Shown piece by piece: positions 1 through 13,400 of a DNA stretch of 64,000 bases. The stretch's first letter is position 1. Each line of letters starts with the position of its first letter. The notes below the pieces were generated by a model, which was not told the DNA's origin, did no database searches, and saw only the letters and a list, made by a program, of their open reading frames with translations. Source of the stretch: Prostheceraeus crozeri (taxonomy: Eukaryota; Platyhelminthes; Polycladida; Euryleptidae); the NCBI GenBank assembly GCA_907163375.1, contig CAJQUW010003622.1, forward strand, positions 124,001-188,000. Reading direction: 5' to 3'. Made by a program: the position numbers and the translations under genes.

Positions 1-1304
1 AATGAAATGAATCCCTTTGGAATATCACTGGTTCATATGTGGCAACAATGCGCACGTGTCTTTGAAAACTTTTTAACAAGGCGGTAACTAAAAAAATATT
101 GATTTGGTTGGTCGCACTAGATGTTAAGACCATTATCCTCACGATTTCTATTATTATTGCATGTTAGTTTTGATGATATTATCATTCCGCTGAAGTTCAA
201 TTTGTCTACGAGTTTGACTAATTTTACATGGACTTCTGAGATGCCAAATTGAAGACAAACAGCTTTGTACAAAAATATGCTTTAGAAATAATCAGATAAA
301 TATTTTCTCTTCTGCTTTCAATGAAACTGGATTTTTAGAAAACTGTTCATGAAAATTCTCTGCGAATTTCTTTGTATTCAGATTTGAAGATCATTTTGAA
401 GTTTTGACATTTTCATAGATTTGAAATTTCGCAGACTCCGAAACATCAAACATGATGCCACGTTCAATGGAATATCAGTAAGATGCCGGATGGAGTTGAC
501 TTCTTCCACTTGCCCAATATATACATCATTCACCTGATAGTGCAGAGACCCTTTTTTATAATCTGAAATTTAGTAAATTATCATGACACAGTATGATTAT
601 TTACTGTATTAGTCAGACTCCTTCAACAATGTCAGTTTAAGTTTCATAGAATGAAATGAAAATATCAGCAGGCAGTTAGATACTGAAAAAGACGATTATG
701 CGATGCATGACAAGATTGAAAACTTGATAAGGTGTTCAGTTAATTACATGTGGCCATAAAATTAACAGCATAGACTGTCAAAAAATCTCGCTAAAGCTAA
801 CTACACAAGCTTCTTCGTCAGAAAAGTGACGAAATATGCGATTCAATAACAGAGGAAGAATAATAAAATAATTCGTTTACATACTGAAACTTTGATCACA
901 ACATCGTATGACTTCAGAAATGTTATGCTTTACACTCGTACATTCCTATTTCAGAGAGACAAAGCGACCGAACGATCTTGAATACGAGAGCACAGACCCA
1001 ATATTCAGCTTTCAATGGTGTCATGACGTCGAATTTGACATGAGCTAAGTCTTCTATACTGATTCGATTTTTGATGACGACATCTTGAGAAGTTCAGTGT
1101 CATCTCAAATGGTATGACTCGACACAACCTTTAACTGACAGTCCATATCGATGCACAAGGCTTGTAAGGTTGATGCTGTGAAATCAACCAAATTTCCTTA
1201 AACTTATCACTTCTTTCAATTATTGCATATCAACAAGAGCTTGTGTAAGTATGCACATAGGTTAGGAAGTACTTTGTATAATACACAGATATTTGATTGA
1301 TTTG
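1..1304. other. 3' flank of HAPSTR1
   Basis: Presumably holds the 3' untranslated region. No AATAAA on the minus strand, no coding stretch and no transposon end was recognised. Confidence 0.3.
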
Positions 1305-1468
1305 TCAGACGTGCCGAGATCGCTTTGGGGTTAATTCGTTAGGACTAGAAAGATGCCGTTTCCCAAGTCTCTCCATTATCTGCGAATACTGACCGTTCCT
1401 GTGACTGCCGTCCGCTGGACTCGGACTAGGGGAACTCAGAGCGACATCAGACATACCCACATCGAGAC
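1305..1468 (-). CDS. HAPSTR1: HAPSTR1 terminal exon (C-terminus and stop)
   Basis: The acceptor is CGTTTTTCAG (to 1469). The exon encodes residues 148-201 and a TGA stop at 1305-1307. Content is Ser/Pro-rich (SSPSPSPADGS), then a helix-like QIMERLGKRH, then SPNELTPKRSRHV. The human protein has the same order: an acidic/Ser stretch, SPTHKRNR, then the end. GC content and codon regularity stand out from the AT-rich surroundings. Confidence 0.8.
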
Positions 1469-4400
1469 CTGAAAAACGAAAGTAACAAAAATCACGCCAA
1501 AATTTTTCACTCAAAGATAAAATAATCAGTATGTTTGAACATTTCGAAGAAAGATAAATACGTTGAAAAATAATTCACTTTCGATTTGATTGAGTGAAGG
1601 ATTGCAGACACTGTGTTTTTAATACCAGGTGCCATATGAAATTCACCGAGAAAATCCCACAAAATCGTCGTGAGAGTTTACTTCCAACTCCTATCAATCA
1701 CAGAATATCCAGGATGTTGATGACATAAACGCGGATCTGAGATCATGATTTTCAAGTCTGCACTTTAAATTGAATAAGAACTCAAATTTTATTTTGATCT
1801 TTAAAAATGTAGAACGACCCCCAATAACCTTGAATAATTGACGGTTCATATTGCAATATTTGATACTGCCTGATGCGATTTGCATTCACAGCTTGATAAT
1901 GAGTTTAACTTTAATCAATATAATTTCAAATGATATATATAGATGATCAGATGATATATATATTATATATATCTTATAGTTTATTGCTGCTAACCCCGAT
2001 AATGTCTTTCATTTGCTGTCTATGATGAAAACAAATGTACTACATATTCGATTATCACTTAATTTTCGTTCTAATATCATAAGAATTAAATACCATCATT
2101 CAACAGCTAATATGAAGCTTGAATTCTTCAATCGATACAATATAGGCCCCAACTCGATGATCCGGTCCTGGTGCGCATAAAATTTTAAAAAAATATTATA
2201 CAGGGTGATTCCGATCTTCCCGTCACTTTTCAAGTAAGGACTACAGCTGCATCACATGTCTGGTTGTAGTGATGATGGTTCATGATTTATATAAGTTTCA
2301 TGGCCTTTCAAATCGTTTATTATTTATTTTCTTGTGATCTGCATTTCTGCTGATACGAGCAATTGAAATTGTTTACCCATATTACAACTTTTTAAATCAA
2401 TATCTATGACAGGAATATCGCAACAATCAATATCATCAGCCGCATTCAGCATAGATATCTAATAATTGCTTGCTTTGAGCGACACCTTGCAAAGTTAATT
2501 GAGATTGACTTTTCAGTGTAGACGGTATTAGACTGGCTTAAATTTATTTACAATCAACACTTGACAGCAATGAACTATCATGGCTTCACGAATGAAGAAA
2601 TTGCCACGGCCGTGGCCTATACCATCTCTTCATATCCTGAAGATGCAAGGCGACGATTTCGTGTAGATTTTAGGAAGCTCCACCACGCACAACCTTAATT
2701 GGGTGGGAAAAGCGTTTTAAAACCTCGCTATCTCTCACCGAAAATACAAGAGTCGGTGATCATTCAGATCGACGGCTTTCCGACGACAAACGAGACGAAA
2801 TAGTCGAGGCCTATGGTGATGATCCAACACTTTCGCAACGAAAGGCAGCTCAGCTCTGCAGCGTTTCACAATCGTCGGTGAACAGAGTGTTGAAAGATGA
2901 AGGTTTGAGAGCTTGGAAGTTTACCCGCGTGCAGGAGATCTCGGACGACGATAAAGTTCAAAGACTCCAGTTTTCTAACCTTATCCTTCAACGTCAACAC
3001 CGCGACAGTAATTTCGTTGGAAATATCGTTTTCTCCGATGAAGCAACGTTTCACTTGAATGGATCTGTGAGCCTTCACAACGCCTTCATCTACGCGGAAG
3101 AAAGTCCTCATGCTGCTATCGTGAAACCATTAAAGTCTGCTTCCATCACTTGCTGGGCAATGATATCACCACACCACGGCATCACTTACCATGTGCAAAA
3201 AGAAACAATGAATGGACAGCGCTACCAGTCTATCCTTGAAGACAAAGTTGTGCCGCTACTAAGTGATAGACGAAATCGACGTCAATTTTATCAGCAGGAT
3301 GGTGCACCTGCACATTATGCCAATTCTGTTCGTTGTCTGCTGAACGTCAAGCTGAAGAACCGATGGATTGGTCGTGGTGGGCCGATACACTGGCCACCAA
3401 GAAGCCCTGATTTAGCAGTAAACGATTTCTGGCTTTGGGGCTATATTCATGACAAACTATACAGAGATCCACGTCCTCGTACTCTTGAACCTTTACAAGA
3501 AAGACTTACGAGCTTACTCGATAGCGTGGAGGTCGAGATGATGCGATCTTCGTACAGGTCATTCCTGCGCTGATGCGAGTTGTGCTCTGGGAATGGTGGT
3601 GGTCACTTTGTACAGTTCTTGTGAGTTAATTTTGCGTTACCTGTCACTTATAATAGTTTTTTTGGACATGAAATGTTTTTAGAAATCAGATGAAAAAAAT
3701 AGCTTAAATAGTAAAATAAAATAAATAAATAGTAGACTAGGAATAAAAAAAATTAAAAAAGTACTTAAAATTGATTTAAAAAGTTGTAATATGGGTAAAC
3801 AATTTCAATTGCTCGTATCAGCAGAAATGCAGATCACAAGAAAATAAATAATAAACGATTTGAAAGGCCATGAAACTTATATAAATCATGAACCATCATC
3901 ACTACAACCAGACATGTGATACAGCTGTAGTCCTTACTTGAAAAGTGACGGGAAGATCGGAATCACCCTGTACATGGACAAGTATCGCATGACTGAAAAG
4001 GAGAAACTAATTAGGAACCCAAGCACTCAGATATGCTCTTGGAATAGCATTCGCAAATAAATTTTTAATGCAAACGTGTGCCTGCAGCTATCGCAAACGC
4101 ACACTTATAGCACAACAAATGTAGCAGAGTCAGTTCCTATTAGTACATGTACATGTGTATAGTTTGGAAATTCTTTGAGAATACCACAACTTCATCATGG
4201 TATTTCTATAAATATTAATCAAGCGCATTCAACTACGCTTCGTGCTTTTAATTCATGCATGTGGCAATCTCCGTGCTGTGCTACATTCGAAATGAAACTT
4301 TCCCGCTATTTTCGGGTGTATTCAGCTGGGTCTCTGAATTTTTCCGAAAATGCAATGAAATAATAGGGACACCTTCACCCCCTAATGCCCGATTGCATCA

Positions 4401-7400
4401 GCGAGAATCATTCTTATTCAAAGAAATGCTGTAGATGAAGCGGGTTGGGGAACATTGTATAGATGTTTACTATAATATTCCAATTCGAAATCAGACTACA
4501 CAAACTCATCTGACTTCATGTGCGGAACTTGTGGTGTTTTCAAAAATGTCGAGCTTCTCCGCGACAAAATACAACAAATCGCACGTACGGGAGGAGATAC
4601 CTGTTACTACATGACGCATCGCGAAGTACATGTAGTTCGTTTGGAGGCGTTGGCGCACGAAAAGGATAGGCAAGTACAGAAATCTTCTCCCGAAGAATTC
4701 TCAAGTAGACTCATGTAAAAGCAGAAGAAGTTGCGCCACAAAACGATATCCTCGCCATTGACTGTAGAACTGCCGGTGAGTAGCTGACTCAAAGATGAAT
4801 ATTATGAACTCAGGTGGCATTGTAAAGCACATGTCGATGACGAAATGTATCTTACAAGGAAGTGGAAAATATCTTGGAATAGAAAGGCATATCAGATGAA
4901 TGAATGGATACTGGAAAATATCATACGTAGGGCACTGCTGTGGTGAAAGAAGAACACGGCTGTCTCGGAAGCATCAAAACAACTTTGACGCTCTGATCAT
5001 CACAGAAGTATATTTGCTAATCGAAGTGGCTATATCCTCAATCTTATTATGGAGATGCTTCAGTAGTAATCAGTTGTTATTGTACAAGCCGGTGGAGCAA
5101 TATTTCGAGCACGTCATGTTGCATCCTGAAAGGTGCGCTTGGTTCGGGAATCATGCAACTAGATTGTGTCTAAGACGTGTCGATGTTGTCGTAAGTGAAG
5201 CCGAATTTATCAGAAAGTGCAAACATAAATTAAATCAGAAACACGAGTTGATCAATTGAAAGATGCTAGACCCTGAGACCACACTATATAAATCACTCAT
5301 TGCTCTTTTAGCTACTTTTTACTACGTCATGAGACTGACAGACTGTCCAAACGTTGGCCTGTACATATATTTTACCGTCACTATTCTATTAAAACGCTCG
5401 CCTACTGGAGGGAGCTGTCTTTCTGCTTTTTGCCTCAATTGATCTTTTTGGCAGTTTTCCTTTTCGTTATCGAAAACTAAAAAAATGCCATTAACGATAA
5501 GGTTTTCGTTTTCGGCAACGAGAACAACCCTACTGTAGACTATAATCTCAGAAACCTCTAAATAATATAGAAGCCGCTCTGACTGTTTTGCTATCCATCA
5601 ATTCGCTTTATGTATGTTAGACTTACAGACCTTTTAACCTTTGGTACACAAGGTGCCTAATATTCTCGAGTAATGATAATACCCTTTCCGACCATGTAAC
5701 AGAAGCCATAATATCAAAATGTCCGTTTAAGACTTTGACTTCCATATTATTGACAGACGTAAATCATTGCAAAGGCTCGTCTAAAAGAAGCTAAGTACAT
5801 GCGAGATAGGAATCCAGATCTAAACCGCAGAACGAGCTGGTAGGTAGAGAGATGCTCTCGCCTAAGCAACTGAACACTTTCGTCGCTACATTCTGCGCAA
5901 TATGCATGATTTTTTTATCAGACTGAGTCTGCAAATGCGTCGCGAACCGTCTGTCTCTGCACATGTATGCTAACAACAAAACCTTTACGGAAAATTACAA
6001 AGTGCTCCAACCTATGAAAAAAGACACTGTAACCAGATTCAAGACTAATTTCTGGAAATGTTGCGATAATAGACCCTTTTGTAGCCTATAAAATCATATA
6101 ATAAACCAACACAAAGTACAAGAGGCAGCTATCTAAATTTAGCGAGCACGCCCATAATTGATACATTTCTCAAAAATAGATTGCCATATGCATTGTCTGC
6201 ATATACAGGTGTCCAAAAAAAGATGCAGAAACTAAACGCTTACAACTTGGTCATTTTCCACTGGATTCAACTGACCTTACTTGTATGCGAATGTACAATA
6301 CCCATAACTTTTTGTCTGTTAGGTTAATGCGGCTACACTGTGAACCAAAAATGTAATTTGAATGAATTATGCGATAATCAATACTATGCTTACCCGCTAC
6401 ATTGAGAGCATCACAAAAAGGCTGCAATGAGTCACCGTTCTCTGGAAGCCGCGGAGATTTTCGCCTGTGACAGCGCTTCGGCTGTCGATTACTAAGTAAA
6501 GCAATCATATCTTCTCTCTTCAGTCGCCGGGGATATTTCCGCATCAACTTGAGAATCTCTCGGTTCCTGTTTGCCGCACCGCACTGAATGGCAGTGTTCG
6601 TTAAACAAGGCACAATGCCCTTAAAAGCTGAAAAAATTGGAAGTGTTATATATATATATATATATTGTCGACATTGTGTTAAATCGTTCACTCATTCATT
6701 TAAGGAGGGTCGAAGGAGAAAAAAGACGAGAGCAGAGCTGAGGTGATGTCCAATCATTTTCATCTTATAATTACTATCTTGTTTACCGACATTGAAAACG
6801 AAAATATTCGAAAGCTTTCGTTTTCGCTTTCCCTTTTAGATAGTTTTCGCTTTCGTTAGCGAAACACAGGGTTCGTACAGGCTAAATTTACAAACCCTTT
6901 ATTCGTTAATATAATGGGGTAGATGCTTCTTCGGCAAGGGAAGGCCCCAACAATTCAGTTAGAGGACATTTTTGCCGAATTATCTTTGCAATTTATGCCG
7001 CCATTCCATTGATGCAACTATATTCATTCAATATATTGACGCATGATGAGAAAAAATGCAAAAAGGAAATCCTGCATACATGCGCACACCTGTCTATTCA
7101 AGTTACAATGAAGAGTGGGATATTTACTGATAGAAATACACACAACGACACTGACATAGACAAGTTGATATTTGCTGATCGAAAAACTAATCAAAAAAAG
7201 TAGACAGACCTATATAAAACAAATAATTACCCCAAAAACTGTTTGACCGGACTATCTCAATTTAAAAAAAATGAAAAATATAATTAAATAATTGCTTAAT
7301 AATATTCTTGAATAATTACTCATGTAAACAGTAAAATAGATATCCAACGTTAGAAACAGGGCTGACAATTGATCCGAAAAAACCCCGGCAAGTAGTAAGT

Positions 7401-10400
7401 ATAGCAGGGTAACCTCTCCCCCACGAAGTCAAGTTGCGGAATTCCTGTTATCAGACATCATGGTATACCACGGTATACATGGCATAGCATACACAATGCA
7501 TGCCTTCAAGTTGATTTTTCAACATTTACGGTCAGACACTGTATATTTGAAAAGTAGGCCTATATTGAATTCACGAGTCTAAGTCTGTGGACTCCAAAAT
7601 ATCCGAAATGGCAGGAAGTAGTTTATCCATCGTAAAAGGCCTAAATGTATCAAGCATAATAAGATGCATGCATGCTGCTCTACAGTACCTGCCCATCGGT
7701 GTTCCTATCGATTGGTTGTTCGTTTCATAGACTATGTAAGCCGAGCTTCTGAAACTAATACATGAATTTTGTGCGAAAACAATATACAGGGTGATCGGGT
7801 GATTTAAATACCTTACGTAGTTTTAAATTAATGTCACAGGCGCTACATTCATCGGATCGCCAATTATTTTACACCAAAATGTACCTGAGGCTCCAAAGTT
7901 TTATATCGTATATTGACTATTATGTATTTCCGCAATAATTAGCATAGAATTGTATTTGCATTTATTGTGCAAAAAACGCTAATTGTCTTAAAATGAAATC
8001 ATTGCAAAATTTAAATCTAGTCTATCTCATATCGTGGAGGACTTAAAGAAGCTGTTCAAAATGTCCACCTTCTTCACGCAAACATGCAGAAAGGCGGTTT
8101 TCAAAACTATTGAACGCAGCATAAAAATGTCTTGTGACGAAATCTGAGAGATTTCTTCGATGATAAAATTTCGTAATTGTACCCGACTTGTTGGTTGTCT
8201 GTGATACACTCTGTGTTTGACAGTTCCCCAAAAGTAAAAGTCAGGAGGAGTCAAATCAGGACTGCGAACAGCCCAGTGGAATGGACCGTCTTCCGATCCA
8301 CCTTCCTGGGAACTTTTGCTGCAACAGAGATCTCACCTCGAGGGACCAATAGGGAGGGGCCCCATCCTGCTGAAAGATGGTCGTAGAAAATTTTTGAGGG
8401 ATGAAGAGGTCCACCAACAGTGCCTTGTAGGACTGTCGAATCAAAGAAGAAAGGGACTATGACTTCATTACAGAATAAACCGCACCAAACGGTAATTCCG
8501 GGAGACTTGTTCGGTACTTGTTGAACAGTGAGGATTGCTCGAATACCATATCACACAATTATGACGATTGACTCGTCCACTTAGATGGAACGTAGCCTCG
8601 TCAGGGAAACAGTCTGTTCAAAAAGTTCTCATCGGCGGCAATCCGTTGTCGGAATTCACTGCACATGGTTACTCTCGCGGCTTCATCATCGGAGAACAGT
8701 TGCTGACAAAAAGAAAGTCTTTACGGCTTCATCTTCAAATCGTCCCGCAACACGTTCCGAACCGTAGAGAATGAAGTCTCAGCAATTGCAGCTGCTTGCC
8801 GCATCGACGTAGAAGAATCTTCTTCGAAGATGTCTTTAATTTTGCCAATCTTGTCGTCAGAGTGGCGAGGTCTACCAGATTGTGGTGTGCCTAAAACTGA
8901 ACTAGTCTCCTTAAACTTGTTGAAGACTGATCTCATGGTCTTATGAGTCGGAATGTTCGATACCCCTTCATTTCTAAGATGTCTTTTAACGAATGTCACT
9001 GAATCAAACTTTGCCATATGAAGAATAATTTTACTACGGTCTTCGACAGTCACTATTCTGTTAACAAATGAAATCACGTTGTGTTTTGACAACAACAGTT
9101 TGCATTTTCAAATGTTTAAGTTGACGATGTTTGAACTTTCAATCGATAATCAGATTTATGAGTTAAGATATCTATGAGTTCTTTTGTCATTTAGCAATGG
9201 TGTGATACCACACATGAAGTAAATTATTTGATTTCTTTCCACTGACGCACATCAATTTGAATGCTGAATTCTCATGCTAGAATTGAGTGAAGTAACGTTA
9301 TACCAGATTTCGTAGTCGATGTCAAAGAGCTTAATATTCTCAATTTGTCATTTTTGATTTGTGACACCAGTCTTCCAAATAACAAAGCATGCATAAAAAT
9401 CAATATGCGATATAAAACTTTGCAGCTTCAGGTACATTTTGGTATAAAATAATTGGTGATCCGATAAATGTAGCGCCCGTGACATTGATTTTTTTTTTTT
9501 AAGGACTTTAAAATCACCCTGTATATTGGAATGAAAATGATTAGTACACAGATGAAGAGGGAAATGAATGTGAAGTATCTAAAAAGTTATAGACTTGGAG
9601 CCTACATCTATCTAGGGACACATTACATCGGAAAACGTATTTAAAGAACATATGTCAATTCTTCTAAACAACTTACGATATCTAATGAATCCTGTAAAAA
9701 AATAATCGATCAGGGAAAGACCTCCTAGAGGAGATCTATAAACTATATGTGAGTGCAAACAAAATAATACAAATAGAAATGATAAGGACTCATTCAGGTA
9801 TCATGATATTTTACTGAATATGCCACTAATAAAGTAATAAGAAAATTATATGTATCATTCAAGAAGTTCTCTGGAATCATCCAGATGTTAAATATATCCA
9901 AGAGATATACAAATTAGTATACCGTAATAAATCTGCGAGCGTAAGAGATCTTCGGATAGAGCGTGGAATCTTAAAAATCAAGCATAAAATTACACAAGTA
10001 ACACGGTTTATCTAGAAAAAATTTCGAAAGCATCTGAACAAGACATCAAAAACAGTGGATATTGACGTCATGAATAGTCCCATCCTTTAATAATTTTCAC
10101 ATGTAACAAATCAATTACAAAACTGAAAGCACCGCACTTGAAAAAAAGACTTGCAGCTATCAAGGACAAACCAATGCGCCAAAAGATCATAACGTCTTTT
10201 GTAAATGCTTCCGAAGAAATGGTGAGTTGCGGTACTTAATCAATTATGAGTTTTATTTGTAACCTTCAAGCTTGTTTTAAGTTGTAAAATATTCTTTTTT
10301 CAAGTATGGTAGGAGGACCGCTTTTCATTAAACGATGATTCAACATAGGAAGTAGAAAATTACACCTGTCTACGTTAAAAAACCTAGATAGATAAAGCAT

Positions 10401-13400
10401 ACAATCCGAACAAAATAAGCAAAAAATATCGGGTATTTGTAGAAAGGACTGGGGACATTAGGGCTATGATTGTCGAGTGATAGGTGTTCACAAAGAAATA
10501 CTCTTCATAAAGAGATACCTAATTACTGCTGATTAATGAAATAAAAACTCCATCCTACTGAGGATGTCATGTCGTGAAAAATCGTCTTATGTCACTTTGA
10601 AGCTTCGCCTTCTTCGGACTAAGTTGTTGGGCATCTTCCTTGCGGACAGGATCGGTAGGGTCACCGTCAATATCATCATCCAAAGAATCTGGTGGATCAT
10701 TTTCTTGAATACGCGGAATTTGAGGTAGATTGTGTGAACGACGACGACGATCTACCAAACCAGAAATCCCATCTTCCAAATCTTTTCTTCGCTTTGTAAT
10801 TAAAGTCTTTCTCTGATGTCATATTTCGCTTTTCTCCTCCTTTTTCAGTTAGGCGCGCAGCCGCTCTGACAACTAGCTGATTTGACCGCTGTTCACTGCA
10901 TTTTTAATTTTCCAGGCATAGTGCATACAACTCACGAGATGATTTGAAACGGGCTCAGTTTTATGATTCGGAGGAAGTTGTGAAACAGAGGACCCGTAGA
11001 ATTTGTCCCGATATTGTGCACTAAATATTGTACTCCAAGTACTGACACTATCGTGGACACAACTCGATGACATCCATCGAGTTTACATTATATGTCGACA
11101 GAACAACTGAACTATCAATTCATCAACGAATCTCAAATTTCCATAATTGAAGTTCTATGATGAAAGGATTGATACGGGGTGACCCCTTCCTACCTAATTT
11201 TAATGAATTTTTGGACGAATTTCGAGACCCAACCGTAATCATGGACCCGCGACTTGTCAGCCCTGGTTAGAAACCAAGTATTTGAAGCTTAGAAACAAAG
11301 CAATTTAACTAGGCCTGTAAAACAAATATTTGCATCAAAACTATTAGGTAGGATAATCTCAATTACAAAAAAAAACATACAACCCGATAACTAATACATA
11401 AAAAGCGAATGATGATCTATGCCTATGTATTCATTCACTAATTTGTGGCAAAACAAGTACATATGGTCATTTCACATATACTCTGTATCTCTTCCTTCCC
11501 ACTAACTCCACCGACGTGTTGCAGTTGACTGAATTAGAAGCTGCATATTTTGGTGATTTTCAGTTTCATTGCTCTAGAATCTACCGTTGACCGAAGCAGT
11601 TCAATATTATTGGTAATGTGCGAGCATACGCAGATGTCCCCATTTGTTAAGTAAACAAATACATTTTGGCATCTGTATGTACTAGAAACTATATATTTCG
11701 GAAATGGGATAATTCGGGTAACTAATGGAATAGCTCAGATAGCACATGTGGCAAATCGAGCGATGCCATAACTGTCCATCTGAGTGAAAATCCTATAGTT
11801 CTACTTAGCTCTGTCTTATCAATCAAGTGTCTACCTTGTTCATAACTCATGCTTGTTCATGAGGGTTTATAAATTCATGCCTTCATTCATGCTTTGAATT
11901 GTAAATGACTACTTTCCCATTGTCACTCACATAAATGCATAAACTTGCTATTAAGACAATAAAATGGCAAACGAAATTTACCAGAAGTACATCCTTAAGA
12001 GTTCAGAACTAATTTATGCCAGTCATCGTCGAGCTATGTAGGCAACATAAAACTCAGTTTATAAATAATATTAATATTTATAAATGATGTTACTTTAAAG
12101 AATCTATCAACAGCATGATATTCTATGTATTATGAAGAGCAGAATTGAAGTTTTCAATAGAGCACAGAATCCTTCTCGTGCCAATCCCACGAATCAGATT
12201 GTCACCTCAGAAAGCCAAACACACTGACTTGATTTACTGATTATTGTATATTAATTTAAAAAAAACGGATCCAAGGCTGTTGTTGACATCATACAGAAAC
12301 GTGCTCTCAAACAGGAAATTTATGACAAGCACGCCTTTGACCCGAACAAAAGACAAAAGAAGTTACAGAGAATCATTCATCGCAGAAATTTCAAGGAATT
12401 CTCTGAAATTAAAGAAATTTTTCTCTTTCAAAGCAAAAAATTCTTAAGAATGAAAAGACGAGTTGGGATGCTGATCAAACTTGCTGAAAGAAGACCATTT
12501 TATCGAAGACCAAGCGAATAACATCGTTTGTATTGGAGGATATTTGAAAAACCTTTGCAAGATACAAATCTACGAGTCTGCTAATATATGGTCATTTATA
12601 ATTCCGTTTCAAATCATCAGAAGTTGTATTGGACCTGGATTCGGTCACAAAACTGATCGAGTCCACGGCCGTGGACCGAACAACTTGAAGCACACACTAA
12701 ATAGCTGCCCCACTAGCTCTTGCTTAGCAAACCGACGTTTTCAACCGCTTTCAGTGAGAACAGGGTTTCTACGAAATCTAAACAAAAAAGGTTCCCAGAC
12801 AATTTTCAGACGCTCCCTGACAAAAATTTTTGGACAGTATATTGAAGCATTATTTTTTGGTAGTTCGTTTGAATGTCAAATTATTGCATTCTTCTGGCAA
12901 TAATATGTAATAAGATAATGCTAAGCATATTTTTTGTTATCATCACACAATTTTCAAAGAAAGACTTCGAAAGCATTATTAAATATACACAAATAAATAC
13001 ACCGGCGAAATCAATGTTACCAATTTAGTGCGTTGAAAGACCGGTTTAGTGATAAGTATTTAATATGTCTTATTCAATAATGAAAAGTATATTAATATAG
13101 CGAAATAAAAGCCGAAAGCTGCTGCGATCTTATAGGGCGAGAGGAAAGAAAAAAAATTAAATAAGATCATAGCAGTTTTCGGCTTTTATTTAGCTATATA
13201 AAATAATACTGCGTAAACGGAATTAAACGGTTTCTAAACGGAATTATATTAACTATTATTATATATATTAAGTATAAGCCTATATAGTACATGTGCAAAG
13301 AGAAAAGAATAGTACAAGTTTAAGATAAGTGTTTTAAATAGAATTCATATCAAAAATAGTATACAAACTATCATTAACATGTATAAAACTTGAAACTCCT

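Larger units (their letters stand above)
7357..11265. mobile_element. hAT element with perfect 8-bp duplication, hosting a mariner
   Basis: The termini are CAGGGCTGACAA (7357-7368) and its exact complement ending at 11265. The flanking 8-bp duplication GTTAGAAA is identical at 7349-7356 and 11266-11273. Length is 3909 bp, of which 1735 bp is a later DD41D insertion (7787-9521). The right subterminal region carries ACGAATTTCGAGACCCA (11213), a word shared with two other hAT-like ends in this window. Coding relics lie on the minus strand at 10567-11073. Confidence 0.8.

Noticed and set aside
4518-5259. Two short frames with ordinary composition
   Set aside because: No motif, no splice sites agreeing in phase; could be an old relic but nothing shows which.
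6206-6230. Tc1/mariner-like terminus CAGGTGTCCAAAAAAAG
   Set aside because: No complementary end within the window.
5440-6880. GAAAACG-rich blocks as the two ends of one transposon
   Set aside because: Both blocks read in the same orientation (AACCCT side to the right), so they are not an inverted pair; no duplication.
12481-12903. 140-codon plus-strand frame
   Set aside because: No ATG at a sensible place, no recognisable motif, and it runs across a transposon terminus at 12761.
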